Below, piece by piece: positions 35,461 to 43,226 of a DNA stretch of 64,000 nucleotides (its first letter is position 1; each line of letters opens with the position of its first letter). Source of the DNA: Streptomyces parvulus (GTDB taxonomy: Bacteria; Actinomycetota; Actinomycetes; Streptomycetales; Streptomycetaceae). The stretch is from positions 62,001-126,000 of the forward strand of contig NZ_BMRX01000016.1 of the NCBI RefSeq assembly GCF_014648855.1, given 5' to 3'. The notes below the pieces were generated by a model. It did no database searches. It was not told the DNA's origin and worked only from the letters and a program-made list of their open reading frames with translations. The translations under genes were made by a program, and so were the position numbers.

Positions 35461-35794
35461 AGGCTGGACGCCGTCGCTGCCAGCCGCCTGCCCCGGTCGG
35501 GCGAACCCCGGCCCGCAAGCCGCCCTGACCCTGCGCGAACAGGCGCGGACGCTGTGCGATGTCCGTGATGCCCGGTCTGGGAGCGCGGTTTGTGAGCGGG
35601 GGCCCGGATCCACGATGATGATCGCGGCAAAGGCGGGTGCAAGCGGCGCCGACCGGCTGTGAAACGGGCGGTGAACACGGCGTTCCCGGCATCCGATAGC
35701 CTCTGCCGACACGCCGCCCGGGTGCCGCCGGCACGGGCGAACCACCATGCACAGGCCCGGCGTCCAGCCACCGGGCACCAGGGAGTGAGTTCGG

Positions 35795-37618
35795 TTGCCG
35801 ACCGCCATCCTCACCGGTCAGCCGGTCCCCGGTTCGTCGATCGAGAGCGAACTGCGGTCCCTGGGCTTCGACGTGCAGTACGCCTCCGGCGCCGCCGACA
35901 CCGAGACCCTGCTGGCCCGCGTCCCGGCCGCCGAACGGGTCGCCGTCGTCGACGCCCGCTTCGTGGGCCACCCGCACGCCCTGCGCCTCGGCCTCACCGA
36001 CCCCCGCTTCCCGCTCTCCGCCGTCCCGGGCGCCGTGACCGCCCGCCCCGAGGGCAGGCAGGCCCTGACCCGCGCGATGGCCCGCGAGAACTCCGCGGGC
36101 GGCGGCACCGCGCTCGCCGTCGACAACCTCGCCGACCGGATCACCGCCGCCCTCGACGCGGACGGCGCCGACGTGCACCGGCCCGAGCTGGGCAGCCTCG
36201 TCGCCGCCGTCCCCGCCGACCCCCAGGCCCGCAACGAGGCCCGGCAGGCGGTCGCCGCCGTCGACGACGAGGCCGTACGGCTGAAGTCGGCGGTCAAGGC
36301 CCGCGACGGCTTCGTCACCACCTTCGCCATCAGCCCGTACTCCCGCTACATCGCCCGCTGGTGCGCCCGGCGCGGACTGACCCCCAACCAGGTCACCACC
36401 GCCTCGCTGCTCACCGCGCTGATAGCGGCCGGCTGCGCGGCCACCGGCACCCGCGGCGGCTTCGTCGCCGCCGGCGTCCTGCTGATCGCGTCCTTCGTCC
36501 TCGACTGCACCGACGGGCAGCTCGCCCGCTACTCCCTGCAGTACTCCACGCTCGGCGCCTGGCTGGACGCCACCTTCGACCGCGCCAAGGAGTACGCGTA
36601 CTACGCGGGCCTCGCCCTCGGAGCCGCCCGCGGCGGCGACGACGTGTGGGCCCTCGCGCTCGGCGCGATGGTCCTCCAGACCTGCCGGCACGTCGTGGAC
36701 TTCTCGTTCAACGAGGCGCACGTCGGCAGCACTGCCGCCGCCAACACCAGCCCCACCGCCGCCCTATCCGACCGGCTCGACAGCGTCGGCTGGACGGTCT
36801 GGGTGCGCCGCATGATCGTCCTGCCCATCGGCGAACGCTGGGCCATGATCGCCGTCCTGACCGCGGTCGCCACCCCCCGCATCACCTTCTACGCGCTGCT
36901 GATCGGCTGCGCCTTCGCCGCGACGTACACCACGGCCGGCCGCGTCCTTCGCTCGCTGACCAGGAAGGCGACGCGTACCGACCGGGCCGCGAAGGCGCTG
37001 GCCGACCTCGCCGACTCCGGGCCGCTCGCGGAGGCCGGCGCCAGGAGCCTCGCCGGTTCCGCGCGCCGCCTGCCCGCCTTCGCCGCCCCCGCCGTCGCGC
37101 TGCTCGGCGGTGCCGCCGTCGTCGCGACGGCCGCGCTCACCGACTTCGGCGGCCCGTGGCCGCTCGTCGCCGCGGCCGTCTACGTCGTGACCTCGTCCCT
37201 CGCCGTCGCCCGCCCCCTCAAGGGCGCCCTCGACTGGCTCGTCCCGCCGTTCTTCCGCGCCGCCGAGTACCTCACGGTCCTGGCACTGGCGGCGAAAGCC
37301 GACGTGAACGGAGCCCTTCCGGCGGCTTTCGGGCTGGTGGCCGCGGTCGCCTACCATCACTACGACACGGTCTACCGCATCCGGGGTGACGCGGGCGCGC
37401 CGCCTGCCTGGCTGGTGCGGACGGCCGGGGGGCACGAGGGCCGCACGCTGGTGATCACCGCGCTGGCCGTGCTGCTCACCGCCACACAGTTCAAGGTCGC
37501 GCTCACGGTCCTCGCCGTGGCCGTGGCACTCGTGGTGCTCGCCGAGAGCATCCGCTTCTGGGTCGCCGCCCACAAGGTCGGCGCACCCGCCGTACACGAC
37601 GAAGGAGAACCCGCATGA
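35795..37618 (+). CDS. CDP-alcohol phosphotransferase with extra N- and C-terminal domains (DUF5941 type)
   Basis: This 607-aa membrane enzyme has a complete CDP-alcohol phosphotransferase motif, D237-C-T-D240-G, A-R, G254, D258 and D262 (DCTDGQLAR...GAWLDATFD), preceded by GLTPNQVTTASLLTALIAAG. About 165 residues precede it and look like a degenerate nucleotidyltransferase-like alpha/beta domain with no intact catalytic motif. The C-terminal 200 residues are further membrane helices (DUF5941-like). It would transfer a phospho-alcohol from a CDP-linked donor to an acceptor in the membrane. TTG 35795 has GGGAG at nine bases. The stop overlaps the nucleotidyltransferase start (ATGA), indicating tight coupling. 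Confidence 0.88.
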   Translation: MPTAILTGQPVPGSSIESELRSLGFDVQYASGAADTETLLARVPAAERVAVVDARFVGHPHALRLGLTDPRFPLSAVPGAVTARPEGRQALTRAMARENSAGGGTALAVDNLADRITAALDADGADVHRPELGSLVAAVPADPQARNEARQAVAAVDDEAVRLKSAVKARDGFVTTFAISPYSRYIARWCARRGLTPNQVTTASLLTALIAAGCAATGTRGGFVAAGVLLIASFVLDCTDGQLARYSLQYSTLGAWLDATFDRAKEYAYYAGLALGAARGGDDVWALALGAMVLQTCRHVVDFSFNEAHVGSTAAANTSPTAALSDRLDSVGWTVWVRRMIVLPIGERWAMIAVLTAVATPRITFYALLIGCAFAATYTTAGRVLRSLTRKATRTDRAAKALADLADSGPLAEAGARSLAGSARRLPAFAAPAVALLGGAAVVATAALTDFGGPWPLVAAAVYVVTSSLAVARPLKGALDWLVPPFFRAAEYLTVLALAAKADVNGALPAAFGLVAAVAYHHYDTVYRIRGDAGAPPAWLVRTAGGHEGRTLVITALAVLLTATQFKVALTVLAVAVALVVLAESIRFWVAAHKVGAPAVHDEGEPA

Positions 37619-38367
37619 TCGGCCTCGTGCTGGCGGCCGGCGCCGGACGCCGTCTGCGCCCCTACACCGACACCCTGCCCAAGGCACTGGTCCCGGTCGG
37701 CCCCGAGGGCGCGGAGGACAGCATCACGGTGCTGGACCTGACGCTGGCGAACTTCGCCGAGGTCGGCCTGACCGAGGTCGGGATCATCGTCGGCTACCGC
37801 AAGGAGGCCGTGTACGACCGCAAGGAGGCGCTGGAGCAGAAGTACGGCGTCAAGCTCACCCTCATCGACAACGACAAGGCCGAGGAGTGGAACAACGCCT
37901 ACTCCCTTTGGTGCGGCCGTGACGCCCTCAAGGACGGCGTGATCCTCGCCAACGGCGACACCGTGCACCCGGTCTCCGTCGAGAAGACGCTGCTCGCCGC
38001 CCGCGGCGACGGCAAGAAGATCATCCTCGCCCTCGACACGGTGAAGAACCTCGCCGAGGAGGAGATGAAGGTCGTCGTCGACCCCGACAAGGGCGTCCAG
38101 CGCATCACCAAGCTGATGGACCCGGCCGAGGCCACCGGTGAGTACATCGGCGTCACGCTCATCGAGGGCGACGCCGCCGCCGAACTGGCCGACGCCCTGA
38201 AGACCACCTTCGAGCGCGACCCGCAGCTGTACTACGAGGACGGCTACCAGGAGCTGGTCAACCGCGGCTTCAAGATCGACGTGGCTCCGATCGGCGACCT
38301 CAAGTGGGTCGAGATCGACAACCACGACGACCTCGCCAAGGGCAGGGAGATCGCGTGCCAGTACTGA
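37615..38367 (+). CDS. Sugar/polyol-phosphate nucleotidyltransferase
   Basis: The 250-aa protein has the NTP-transferase opening GLVLAAGAGRRLRPYTDTLP followed by KALVPV, VGYRKEAVYD, NNAYSLWCGRDAL and the metal-binding LANGDTVHP. It belongs to the phosphocholine/inositol-phosphate cytidylyltransferase-like group and should make a CDP-activated alcohol or polyol phosphate. Located between a CDP-alcohol phosphotransferase and a glycerol-1-phosphate dehydrogenase-like enzyme, it probably activates the product of the latter. It overlaps the preceding gene by 4 bases and the next by 13. Confidence 0.88.
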   Translation: MIGLVLAAGAGRRLRPYTDTLPKALVPVGPEGAEDSITVLDLTLANFAEVGLTEVGIIVGYRKEAVYDRKEALEQKYGVKLTLIDNDKAEEWNNAYSLWCGRDALKDGVILANGDTVHPVSVEKTLLAARGDGKKIILALDTVKNLAEEEMKVVVDPDKGVQRITKLMDPAEATGEYIGVTLIEGDAAAELADALKTTFERDPQLYYEDGYQELVNRGFKIDVAPIGDLKWVEIDNHDDLAKGREIACQY

Positions 38368-39416
38368 CGAGGCTCATCCCGTCGCCCGTCGTGGTGGACA
38401 TCCGCGCGGGCGCCCTCGACGACCTCGGGTGCGTGCTCGCCGACGAGCGCATCTCCCACTCGGGCAAGCTCGCCGTCGCCGTCAGCGGCGGCTCGGGCGC
38501 CCGGCTGCGCGAGCGTGTCGCCCCGTCCCTGCCCGGCGCGGACTGGTTCGAGGTCGGCGGCGGCACCCTGGACGACGCGATCGACCTGGCCGGCGCCATG
38601 AAGGGCGGCCACTACGACGCCGTCATCGGCCTCGGCGGCGGCAAGATCATCGACTGTGCGAAGTTCGCCGCGGCGCGCATCGGCCTCCCGCTGGTCGCCG
38701 TCCCCACCAACCTCGCGCACGACGGCCTGTGCTCGCCGGTCGCCACGCTCGACAACGACGCGGGCCGCGGCTCCTACGGCGTGCCCAACCCGATCGCCGT
38801 CGTCATCGACCTGGACGTCATCCGCGCCGCGCCGGCCCGCTTCGTGCGCGCCGGCATCGGTGACGCCGTCTCCAACGTCTCCGCGATCGCGGACTGGGAG
38901 CTGGCCAACCGCGTCAAGGGCGAGCGCATCGACGGCCTGGCCGCCGCCATGGCCCGCCAGGCGGGCGAGGCCGTGCTCCGGCACCCGGGCGGCATCGGCG
39001 ACAACGAGTTCCTCCAGGTGCTGGCCGAGGCGCTGGTGCTCAGCGGCATCGCGATGTCGGTGTCCGGCGACTCGCGGCCGTCCTCGGGCGCCTGCCACGA
39101 GATCAACCACGCCTTCGACCTGCTCTTCCCCACCCGCGCGGCCGCCCACGGCGAGCAGTGCGGTCTGGGCGCGGCCTTCGCGATGTACCTGCGCGGGGCC
39201 CACGAGGAGTCCGCCCACATGGCCGAGGTGCTGCGCCGGCACGGGCTGCCGGTGCTGCCGGAGGAGATCGGCTTCACCCCCCAGGAGTTCTTCCGGGCCG
39301 TGGAGTACGCCCCCCAGACCCGGCCCGGCCGCTACACGATCCTCGAGCACCTCGACCTGAAAACCGACCAGATCAAGGACCTGTACGCCGACTATGTCAA
39401 GGCCATCGGTAGCTGA
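38355..39416 (+). CDS. sn-glycerol-1-phosphate dehydrogenase-like protein (iron-containing ADH fold)
   Basis: The 353-aa protein has the dehydroquinate synthase-like/iron-alcohol dehydrogenase fold with a cofactor motif IGLGGGKIIDCAKFAA and VAVPTNLAHDGLCSPVA. Metal ligand candidates are D170 (GIGDAVSN), H248/H252 (SGACHEINHAFD) and H265 (AAHGEQCG), arranged as in archaeal EgsA and Bacillus AraM glycerol-1-phosphate dehydrogenases. It would reduce dihydroxyacetone phosphate to sn-glycerol-1-phosphate. GTG 38355 has GGGAG at six bases and overlaps the upstream gene. The stereochemistry and substrate are inferred from family resemblance only; another polyol phosphate is possible. Confidence 0.82.
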   Translation: MPVLTRLIPSPVVVDIRAGALDDLGCVLADERISHSGKLAVAVSGGSGARLRERVAPSLPGADWFEVGGGTLDDAIDLAGAMKGGHYDAVIGLGGGKIIDCAKFAAARIGLPLVAVPTNLAHDGLCSPVATLDNDAGRGSYGVPNPIAVVIDLDVIRAAPARFVRAGIGDAVSNVSAIADWELANRVKGERIDGLAAAMARQAGEAVLRHPGGIGDNEFLQVLAEALVLSGIAMSVSGDSRPSSGACHEINHAFDLLFPTRAAAHGEQCGLGAAFAMYLRGAHEESAHMAEVLRRHGLPVLPEEIGFTPQEFFRAVEYAPQTRPGRYTILEHLDLKTDQIKDLYADYVKAIGS

Positions 39417-40173
39417 ACTACGTCCGGTCGTCCATCCCGCGGGGGTCAAGGACCGGCGCAGCGGTGAGCACTGGGCGGGACGCCTCTACATGCGCGAGGT
39501 CTCGCTGCGGATCGACCGCTACCTGGTGAACACCAGGATCACGCCCAACCAGCTCACGTACCTGATGACCGTCTGCGGCGTGCTCGCCGCACCGGCCCTG
39601 CTGGTGCCGGGGATCTGGGGCGCCGTGCTCGGCGTCGTCGCGGTCCAGCTCTACCTGCTGCTGGACTGCGTCGACGGCGAGGTCGCCCGCTGGAAGAAGC
39701 AGTACTCGCTCGGCGGGGTCTACCTGGACCGGGTCGGCGCCTACCTGACCGACGCCGCCGTCCTGGTCGGCCTCGGCCTGCGCGCCGCCGACATCTGGGG
39801 CACCGGCCGCATCGACTGGCTGTGGGCCTTCCTCGGCACCCTGGCCGCGCTCGGCGCCATCCTGATCAAGGCCGAGACCGACCTCGTCGGGGTCGCCCGG
39901 CACCAGACGGGCAAGGAGCCGGTCCAGGAGTCCGCCTCCGAGCCCCGCTCCTCCGGCATGGCGCTGGCCCGCCGGGCCGCCGGTGCGCTCAAGTTCCACC
40001 GGCTGATCCTCGGCATCGAGGCGTCCCTGCTCATCCTGGTCCTCGCGATCGTCGACGCGAGCCGGGGCGACCTCTTCTTCACCCGCCTCGGCACCGCCGT
40101 ACTCGCCGGCATCGCGCTGCTGCAGACCCTGCTGCACCTGGTGTCCATCCTCGCCTCCAGCAGGCTGAAGTGA
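39394..40173 (+). CDS. CDP-alcohol phosphotransferase, last motif aspartate replaced by Ala
   Basis: This 259-aa membrane protein has the CDP-alcohol phosphotransferase motif D91-C-V-D94-G-E-V-A-R, then G108 and D112. The final aspartate expected three residues after D112+1 is A116 (YLDRVGAYLTD, codon GCC). That residue is the proposed catalytic base of the family. RITPNQLTYLMTVCG precedes the motif as usual, and several hydrophobic helices follow. Either this subfamily uses the D120 of YLTD or another base, or the protein has lost classical activity and is an accessory partner of the first enzyme. It overlaps the dehydrogenase gene by 23 bases. Confidence 0.85.
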   Translation: MSRPSVAELRPVVHPAGVKDRRSGEHWAGRLYMREVSLRIDRYLVNTRITPNQLTYLMTVCGVLAAPALLVPGIWGAVLGVVAVQLYLLLDCVDGEVARWKKQYSLGGVYLDRVGAYLTDAAVLVGLGLRAADIWGTGRIDWLWAFLGTLAALGAILIKAETDLVGVARHQTGKEPVQESASEPRSSGMALARRAAGALKFHRLILGIEASLLILVLAIVDASRGDLFFTRLGTAVLAGIALLQTLLHLVSILASSRLK

Positions 40174-41054
40174 GCGGCCCCATGAAGGTCGGCGCCGTCG
40201 TCATCACGATGGGCAACCGCCCCGAGGAGCTGCGCGCCCTCCTCGACTCGGTCGCCAAGCAGGACGGCGACCCGGTCCAGGTCGTCGTGGTCGGCAACGG
40301 CTCGCCCGTCCCCGAGGTGCCGGACGGCGTGCGCACCGTCGAGCTGCCCGAGAACCTGGGCATCCCCGGCGGCCGCAACGTCGGCATCGAGGCCTTCGGG
40401 CCGGGCGGGAGCGAGGTCGACATCCTGCTCTTCCTCGACGACGACGGCCTGCTCGCCCGCACCGACACCGCCGAACTGTGCCGCCGGGCCTTCGAGGCCG
40501 ACGACGAGCTGGGCATCATCAGCTTCCGCATCGCCGACCCGGACACCGGCGAGACCCAGCGCCGGCACGTCCCGCGGCTGCGGGCCTCCGACCCGATGCG
40601 CTCCTCGCGGGTGACGACCTTCCTCGGCGGCGCCAACGCGGTGCGCACCCGCGTCCTCACGCAGGTCGGCGGCCTGCCGGACGCGTTCTTCTACGCCCAC
40701 GAGGAGACCGACCTGGCCTGGCGGGCGCTCGACGCGGGCTGGATGATCGACTACCGGTCCGACATGGTGCTCAACCACCCCACCACCGCCCCCTCCCGGC
40801 ACGCGGTCTACCACCGCATGGTCGCCCGCAACCGCGTCTGGCTCGCCCGCCGGAACCTCCCCGCCCTGCTGGTCCCGGTCTACCTGGGCGTCTGGATGCT
40901 GCTCACGCTGCTGCGCCGCCCCTCGCGACCTGCGCTGAAGGCCTGGTTCGGCGGTTTCCGCGAGGGCTGGGCCACTCCCTGCGGTCCCCGCCGGCCCATG
41001 CGGTGGCGTACGGTGTGGCGCCTGACCCGGCTGGGCCGTCCTCCGGTGATCTGA
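40170..41054 (+). CDS. GT2-family glycosyltransferase
   Basis: The 294-aa (or 290-aa from ATG 40182) GT-A enzyme opens MKVGAVVITMGNRPEELRAL, has the DXD-type metal motif LLFLDDDGLL, the acceptor loop TFLGGANAVRTRVL and the ED motif YAHEETDLAWRALD. It resembles rhamnosyl- or galactofuranosyl-type transferases that glycosylate surface polymers. GTG 40170 overlaps the previous stop (GTGA); both starts have weak ribosome binding sites. A C-terminal hydrophobic segment (LLVPVYLGVWMLLTLL) anchors it to the membrane. Placement between CDP-alcohol enzymes and an exporter points to decoration of the exported polymer. Confidence 0.9.
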   Translation: MSGPMKVGAVVITMGNRPEELRALLDSVAKQDGDPVQVVVVGNGSPVPEVPDGVRTVELPENLGIPGGRNVGIEAFGPGGSEVDILLFLDDDGLLARTDTAELCRRAFEADDELGIISFRIADPDTGETQRRHVPRLRASDPMRSSRVTTFLGGANAVRTRVLTQVGGLPDAFFYAHEETDLAWRALDAGWMIDYRSDMVLNHPTTAPSRHAVYHRMVARNRVWLARRNLPALLVPVYLGVWMLLTLLRRPSRPALKAWFGGFREGWATPCGPRRPMRWRTVWRLTRLGRPPVI

Positions 41055-41150
41055 CAAGCTCGTACCCGAGAGCGGTCCGGCCCCGCCCGGGGCCAACAGG
41101 TCCACGCAGGCCGGTCCGGCCGAGCATTCCGAAGACGAAAGTTTCCACCA

Positions 41151-42080
41151 GTGAGTGAGACAACGCAGGACGGCACGGTCGCCATGACCAAGCCCGTGGC
41201 GCCCGACGAGGGCCTCACCCCGGCCCGGCTCGCCGCCAAGTACGGGCTGTCCGTGAGCGGTGCCCGGCCGTCCCTCGTGGAGTACGTCCGTCAGCTCTGG
41301 GGACGGCGGCACTTCATCCTCGCCTTCTCCCAGGCGAAGCTGACCGCCCAGTACAGCCAGGCCAAGCTCGGCCAGCTGTGGCAGGTGGCCACGCCGCTGC
41401 TCAACGCGCTCGTCTACTTCCTGATCTTCGGCCTGATCCTGAACGCGGGCAAGGGCATGCCGAAGGACGTGTACATTCCGTTCCTGGTGACCGGTGTGTT
41501 CGTCTTCACCTTCACCCAGTCCTCGGCCATGGCGGGCGTCCGCGCGATCTCCGGCAACCTCGGCCTGGTGCGCGCGCTGCACTTCCCGCGCGCCTCGCTG
41601 CCGATCTCCTTCGCGCTCCAGCAGCTCCAGCAGCTGCTGGCCTCGATGATCGTCATGTTCGCGGTGGTGATCGGGTTCGGCAGCTATCCGAAGCTGTCCT
41701 GGCTGCTGGTGCTGCCGACCCTCGTCCTGCAGTTCCTCTTCAACACGGGCCTGGCGCTGATCGTGGCGCGCATGGGGGCCAAGACCCCGGACCTCGCCCA
41801 GCTGATGCCGTTCATCATGCGGACCTGGATGTACGCGTCGGGCGTCATGTTCTCCATCCCGATCATGCTGGAGGAGCACCCGTCCTGGATCTCCGACGTC
41901 CTCCAGTGGAACCCGGCGGCGATCTACATGGACCTGATGCGCTTCGCGCTGATCGACGGCTACGGCTCCGAGAACCTGCCCCCGCACGTGTGGGCGGTCG
42001 GACTCGCCTGGGCCGTGGTCCTCGCGGTGGGCGGCTTCGTGTACTTCTGGAAGGCTGAGGAGAGGTACGGCCGTGGCTGA
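41151..42080 (+). CDS. ABC-2 type polysaccharide/polyol-phosphate exporter permease (TagG/Wzm-like)
   Basis: This 309-aa permease has a cytoplasmic N-terminus, the ABC-2 amphipathic opening (RRHFILAFSQAKLTAQYSQA) with KLGQLWQVATPLLNALVYFL, and about six membrane helices. These features match TagG/Wzm/RfbA permeases that flip undecaprenyl-linked polymers such as teichoic acids or O-antigens. GTG 41151 has GACGAAAG upstream. Its gene overlaps that of the ATPase by eight bases, so the pair is a single exporter. It completes the biosynthetic cluster to its left. Confidence 0.92.
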   Translation: MSETTQDGTVAMTKPVAPDEGLTPARLAAKYGLSVSGARPSLVEYVRQLWGRRHFILAFSQAKLTAQYSQAKLGQLWQVATPLLNALVYFLIFGLILNAGKGMPKDVYIPFLVTGVFVFTFTQSSAMAGVRAISGNLGLVRALHFPRASLPISFALQQLQQLLASMIVMFAVVIGFGSYPKLSWLLVLPTLVLQFLFNTGLALIVARMGAKTPDLAQLMPFIMRTWMYASGVMFSIPIMLEEHPSWISDVLQWNPAAIYMDLMRFALIDGYGSENLPPHVWAVGLAWAVVLAVGGFVYFWKAEERYGRG

Positions 42081-42861
42081 GCAGCAGCAGGGCGAGCGGG
42101 TGCCGACGGTCATCGCGGACGAGCTGCACATCGTCTACCGGGTCAACGGCGCCAAGACCGGCAAGGGCAGCGCGACCGCCGCCCTGAGCAGGATCCTCAA
42201 GCGCGGCTCCGACGACGCGGCGCGGGGCGTGCGCAAGGTGCACGCGGTGCGGGGCGTCTCCTTCACCGCCTACCGGGGCGAGGCCATCGGCCTCATCGGG
42301 TCCAACGGCTCCGGCAAGTCGACGCTGCTGCGGGCCATCGCCGGCCTGCTGCCCGCCGAGCGGGGCAGGGTCTACACCGACGGCCAGCCCTCGCTGCTCG
42401 GCGTGAACGCGGCCCTGATGAACGACCTGACCGGCGAGCGGAACGTCATCCTCGGCGGCCTGGCCATGGGCATGACCCGTGAGCAGATCAAGGAGCGCTA
42501 CCAGGACATCGTCGACTTCTCCGGGATCAACGAGAAGGGCGACTTCATCACCCTGCCGATGCGCACCTACTCGTCCGGCATGTCGGCCCGGCTGCGCTTC
42601 TCCATCGCCGCCGCCAAGGACCACGACGTCCTGATGATCGACGAGGCGCTGGCCACCGGCGACCGCAAGTTCCAGACCCGCTCCGAGGAGCGCATCCGGG
42701 AACTGAAGAAGGAGGCCGGCACGGTCTTCCTGGTCAGCCACAACAACAAGTCCATCCGCGACACCTGCAACCGCGTCCTGTGGCTGGAGCGCGGCGAGCT
42801 GCGCATGGACGGCCCGACCGACGAGGTGCTCAAGGAGTACGAGAAGTTCACGGGCAAGTAG
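42073..42861 (+). CDS. ABC exporter ATPase (TagH/Wzt-like)
   Basis: The 262-aa ATPase has Walker A GSNGSGKSTLLRAIAG, the polysaccharide-exporter signature TYSSGMSARLRFSIAAA (in place of LSGGQ), Walker B VLMIDEALATGD and the H-loop FLVSHNN. The YSSGM signature distinguishes TagH/Wzt/RfbB from ordinary importers. It lacks the long C-terminal carbohydrate-binding domain of some Wzt proteins, so substrate selection may lie elsewhere. GTG 42073 is preceded by GAGGAGAGG. A strong terminator follows. Confidence 0.93.
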   Translation: MAEQQQGERVPTVIADELHIVYRVNGAKTGKGSATAALSRILKRGSDDAARGVRKVHAVRGVSFTAYRGEAIGLIGSNGSGKSTLLRAIAGLLPAERGRVYTDGQPSLLGVNAALMNDLTGERNVILGGLAMGMTREQIKERYQDIVDFSGINEKGDFITLPMRTYSSGMSARLRFSIAAAKDHDVLMIDEALATGDRKFQTRSEERIRELKKEAGTVFLVSHNNKSIRDTCNRVLWLERGELRMDGPTDEVLKEYEKFTGK

Positions 42862-42870
42862 CGCGACACG

Positions 42871-42907
42871 CCGGGGCCTCGCCGGAACGCTTCCGGCGGG
42901 GCCCCGG
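42871..42907 (+). terminator. Strong terminator after exporter operon
   Basis: A 17-bp stem (42871-42887 with 42891-42907, one mismatch) with a three-base loop CGC starts ten bases after the ATPase stop. It separates the polymer-export operon from the hopanoid operon. Confidence 0.75.
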
Positions 42908-42995
42908 ACGCGTGCAAAGGAACCGTCAACTCCTGGTGTTCTGAGGAATCTTGGTGTGAATCGGTGTGTTCTTGTGATGCGCTGAGCACCCCGCC

Positions 42996-43023
42996 GGAAC
43001 TCCGTGAGTTGTACAACGTAAGC
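42996..43023 (+). promoter_or_regulatory. Possible ECF-sigma-type promoter of hopanoid operon
   Basis: GGAAC (42996-43000) is followed after 17 bases by GTAAG. The spacing and -35 fit SigE-like ECF promoters (GGAAC-N16/17-GTx). The spacer contains a perfect palindrome GTTGTACAAC (43008-43017). A cell-envelope-stress promoter would suit hopanoids, but this is a motif match only. A second possible -10, GGCGATAAT at 43054-43062, resembles SigWhiG-type sites but lacks a well-spaced TAAA. Confidence 0.3.
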
Positions 43024-43160
43024 TGGACCGGTCCTGAAACGCGGCACATGGGGCGATAATGCCCGACACCCTCCAGCGGGCCCGCCGCGCGGACAGCCGG
43101 GCGGCGTGTCCGAAATAGTGTGTATTGGGTCCGCAGTGTAGAACGGGAGATGTGACGGCA

Positions 43161-43226
43161 ATGGCTACGGAAACTCCCCAGCTCCGCGGAGCGTGCGCCG
43201 TCCCCGCCCGGGACAGCCGGCGATGA
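43161..43226 (+). CDS. Possible 21-aa leader peptide coupled to hpnC
   Basis: ATG 43161 has GGGAG eleven bases upstream and opens a 21-codon frame (MATETPQLRGACAVPARDSR, then R) whose TGA overlaps the hpnC ATG as ATGA. hpnC has no good ribosome binding site of its own in this stretch, so ribosomes finishing this ORF would feed hpnC. It is too short to judge by composition and has no known relative; it could simply be the out-of-frame mRNA leader. Confidence 0.4.
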   Translation: MATETPQLRGACAVPARDSRR

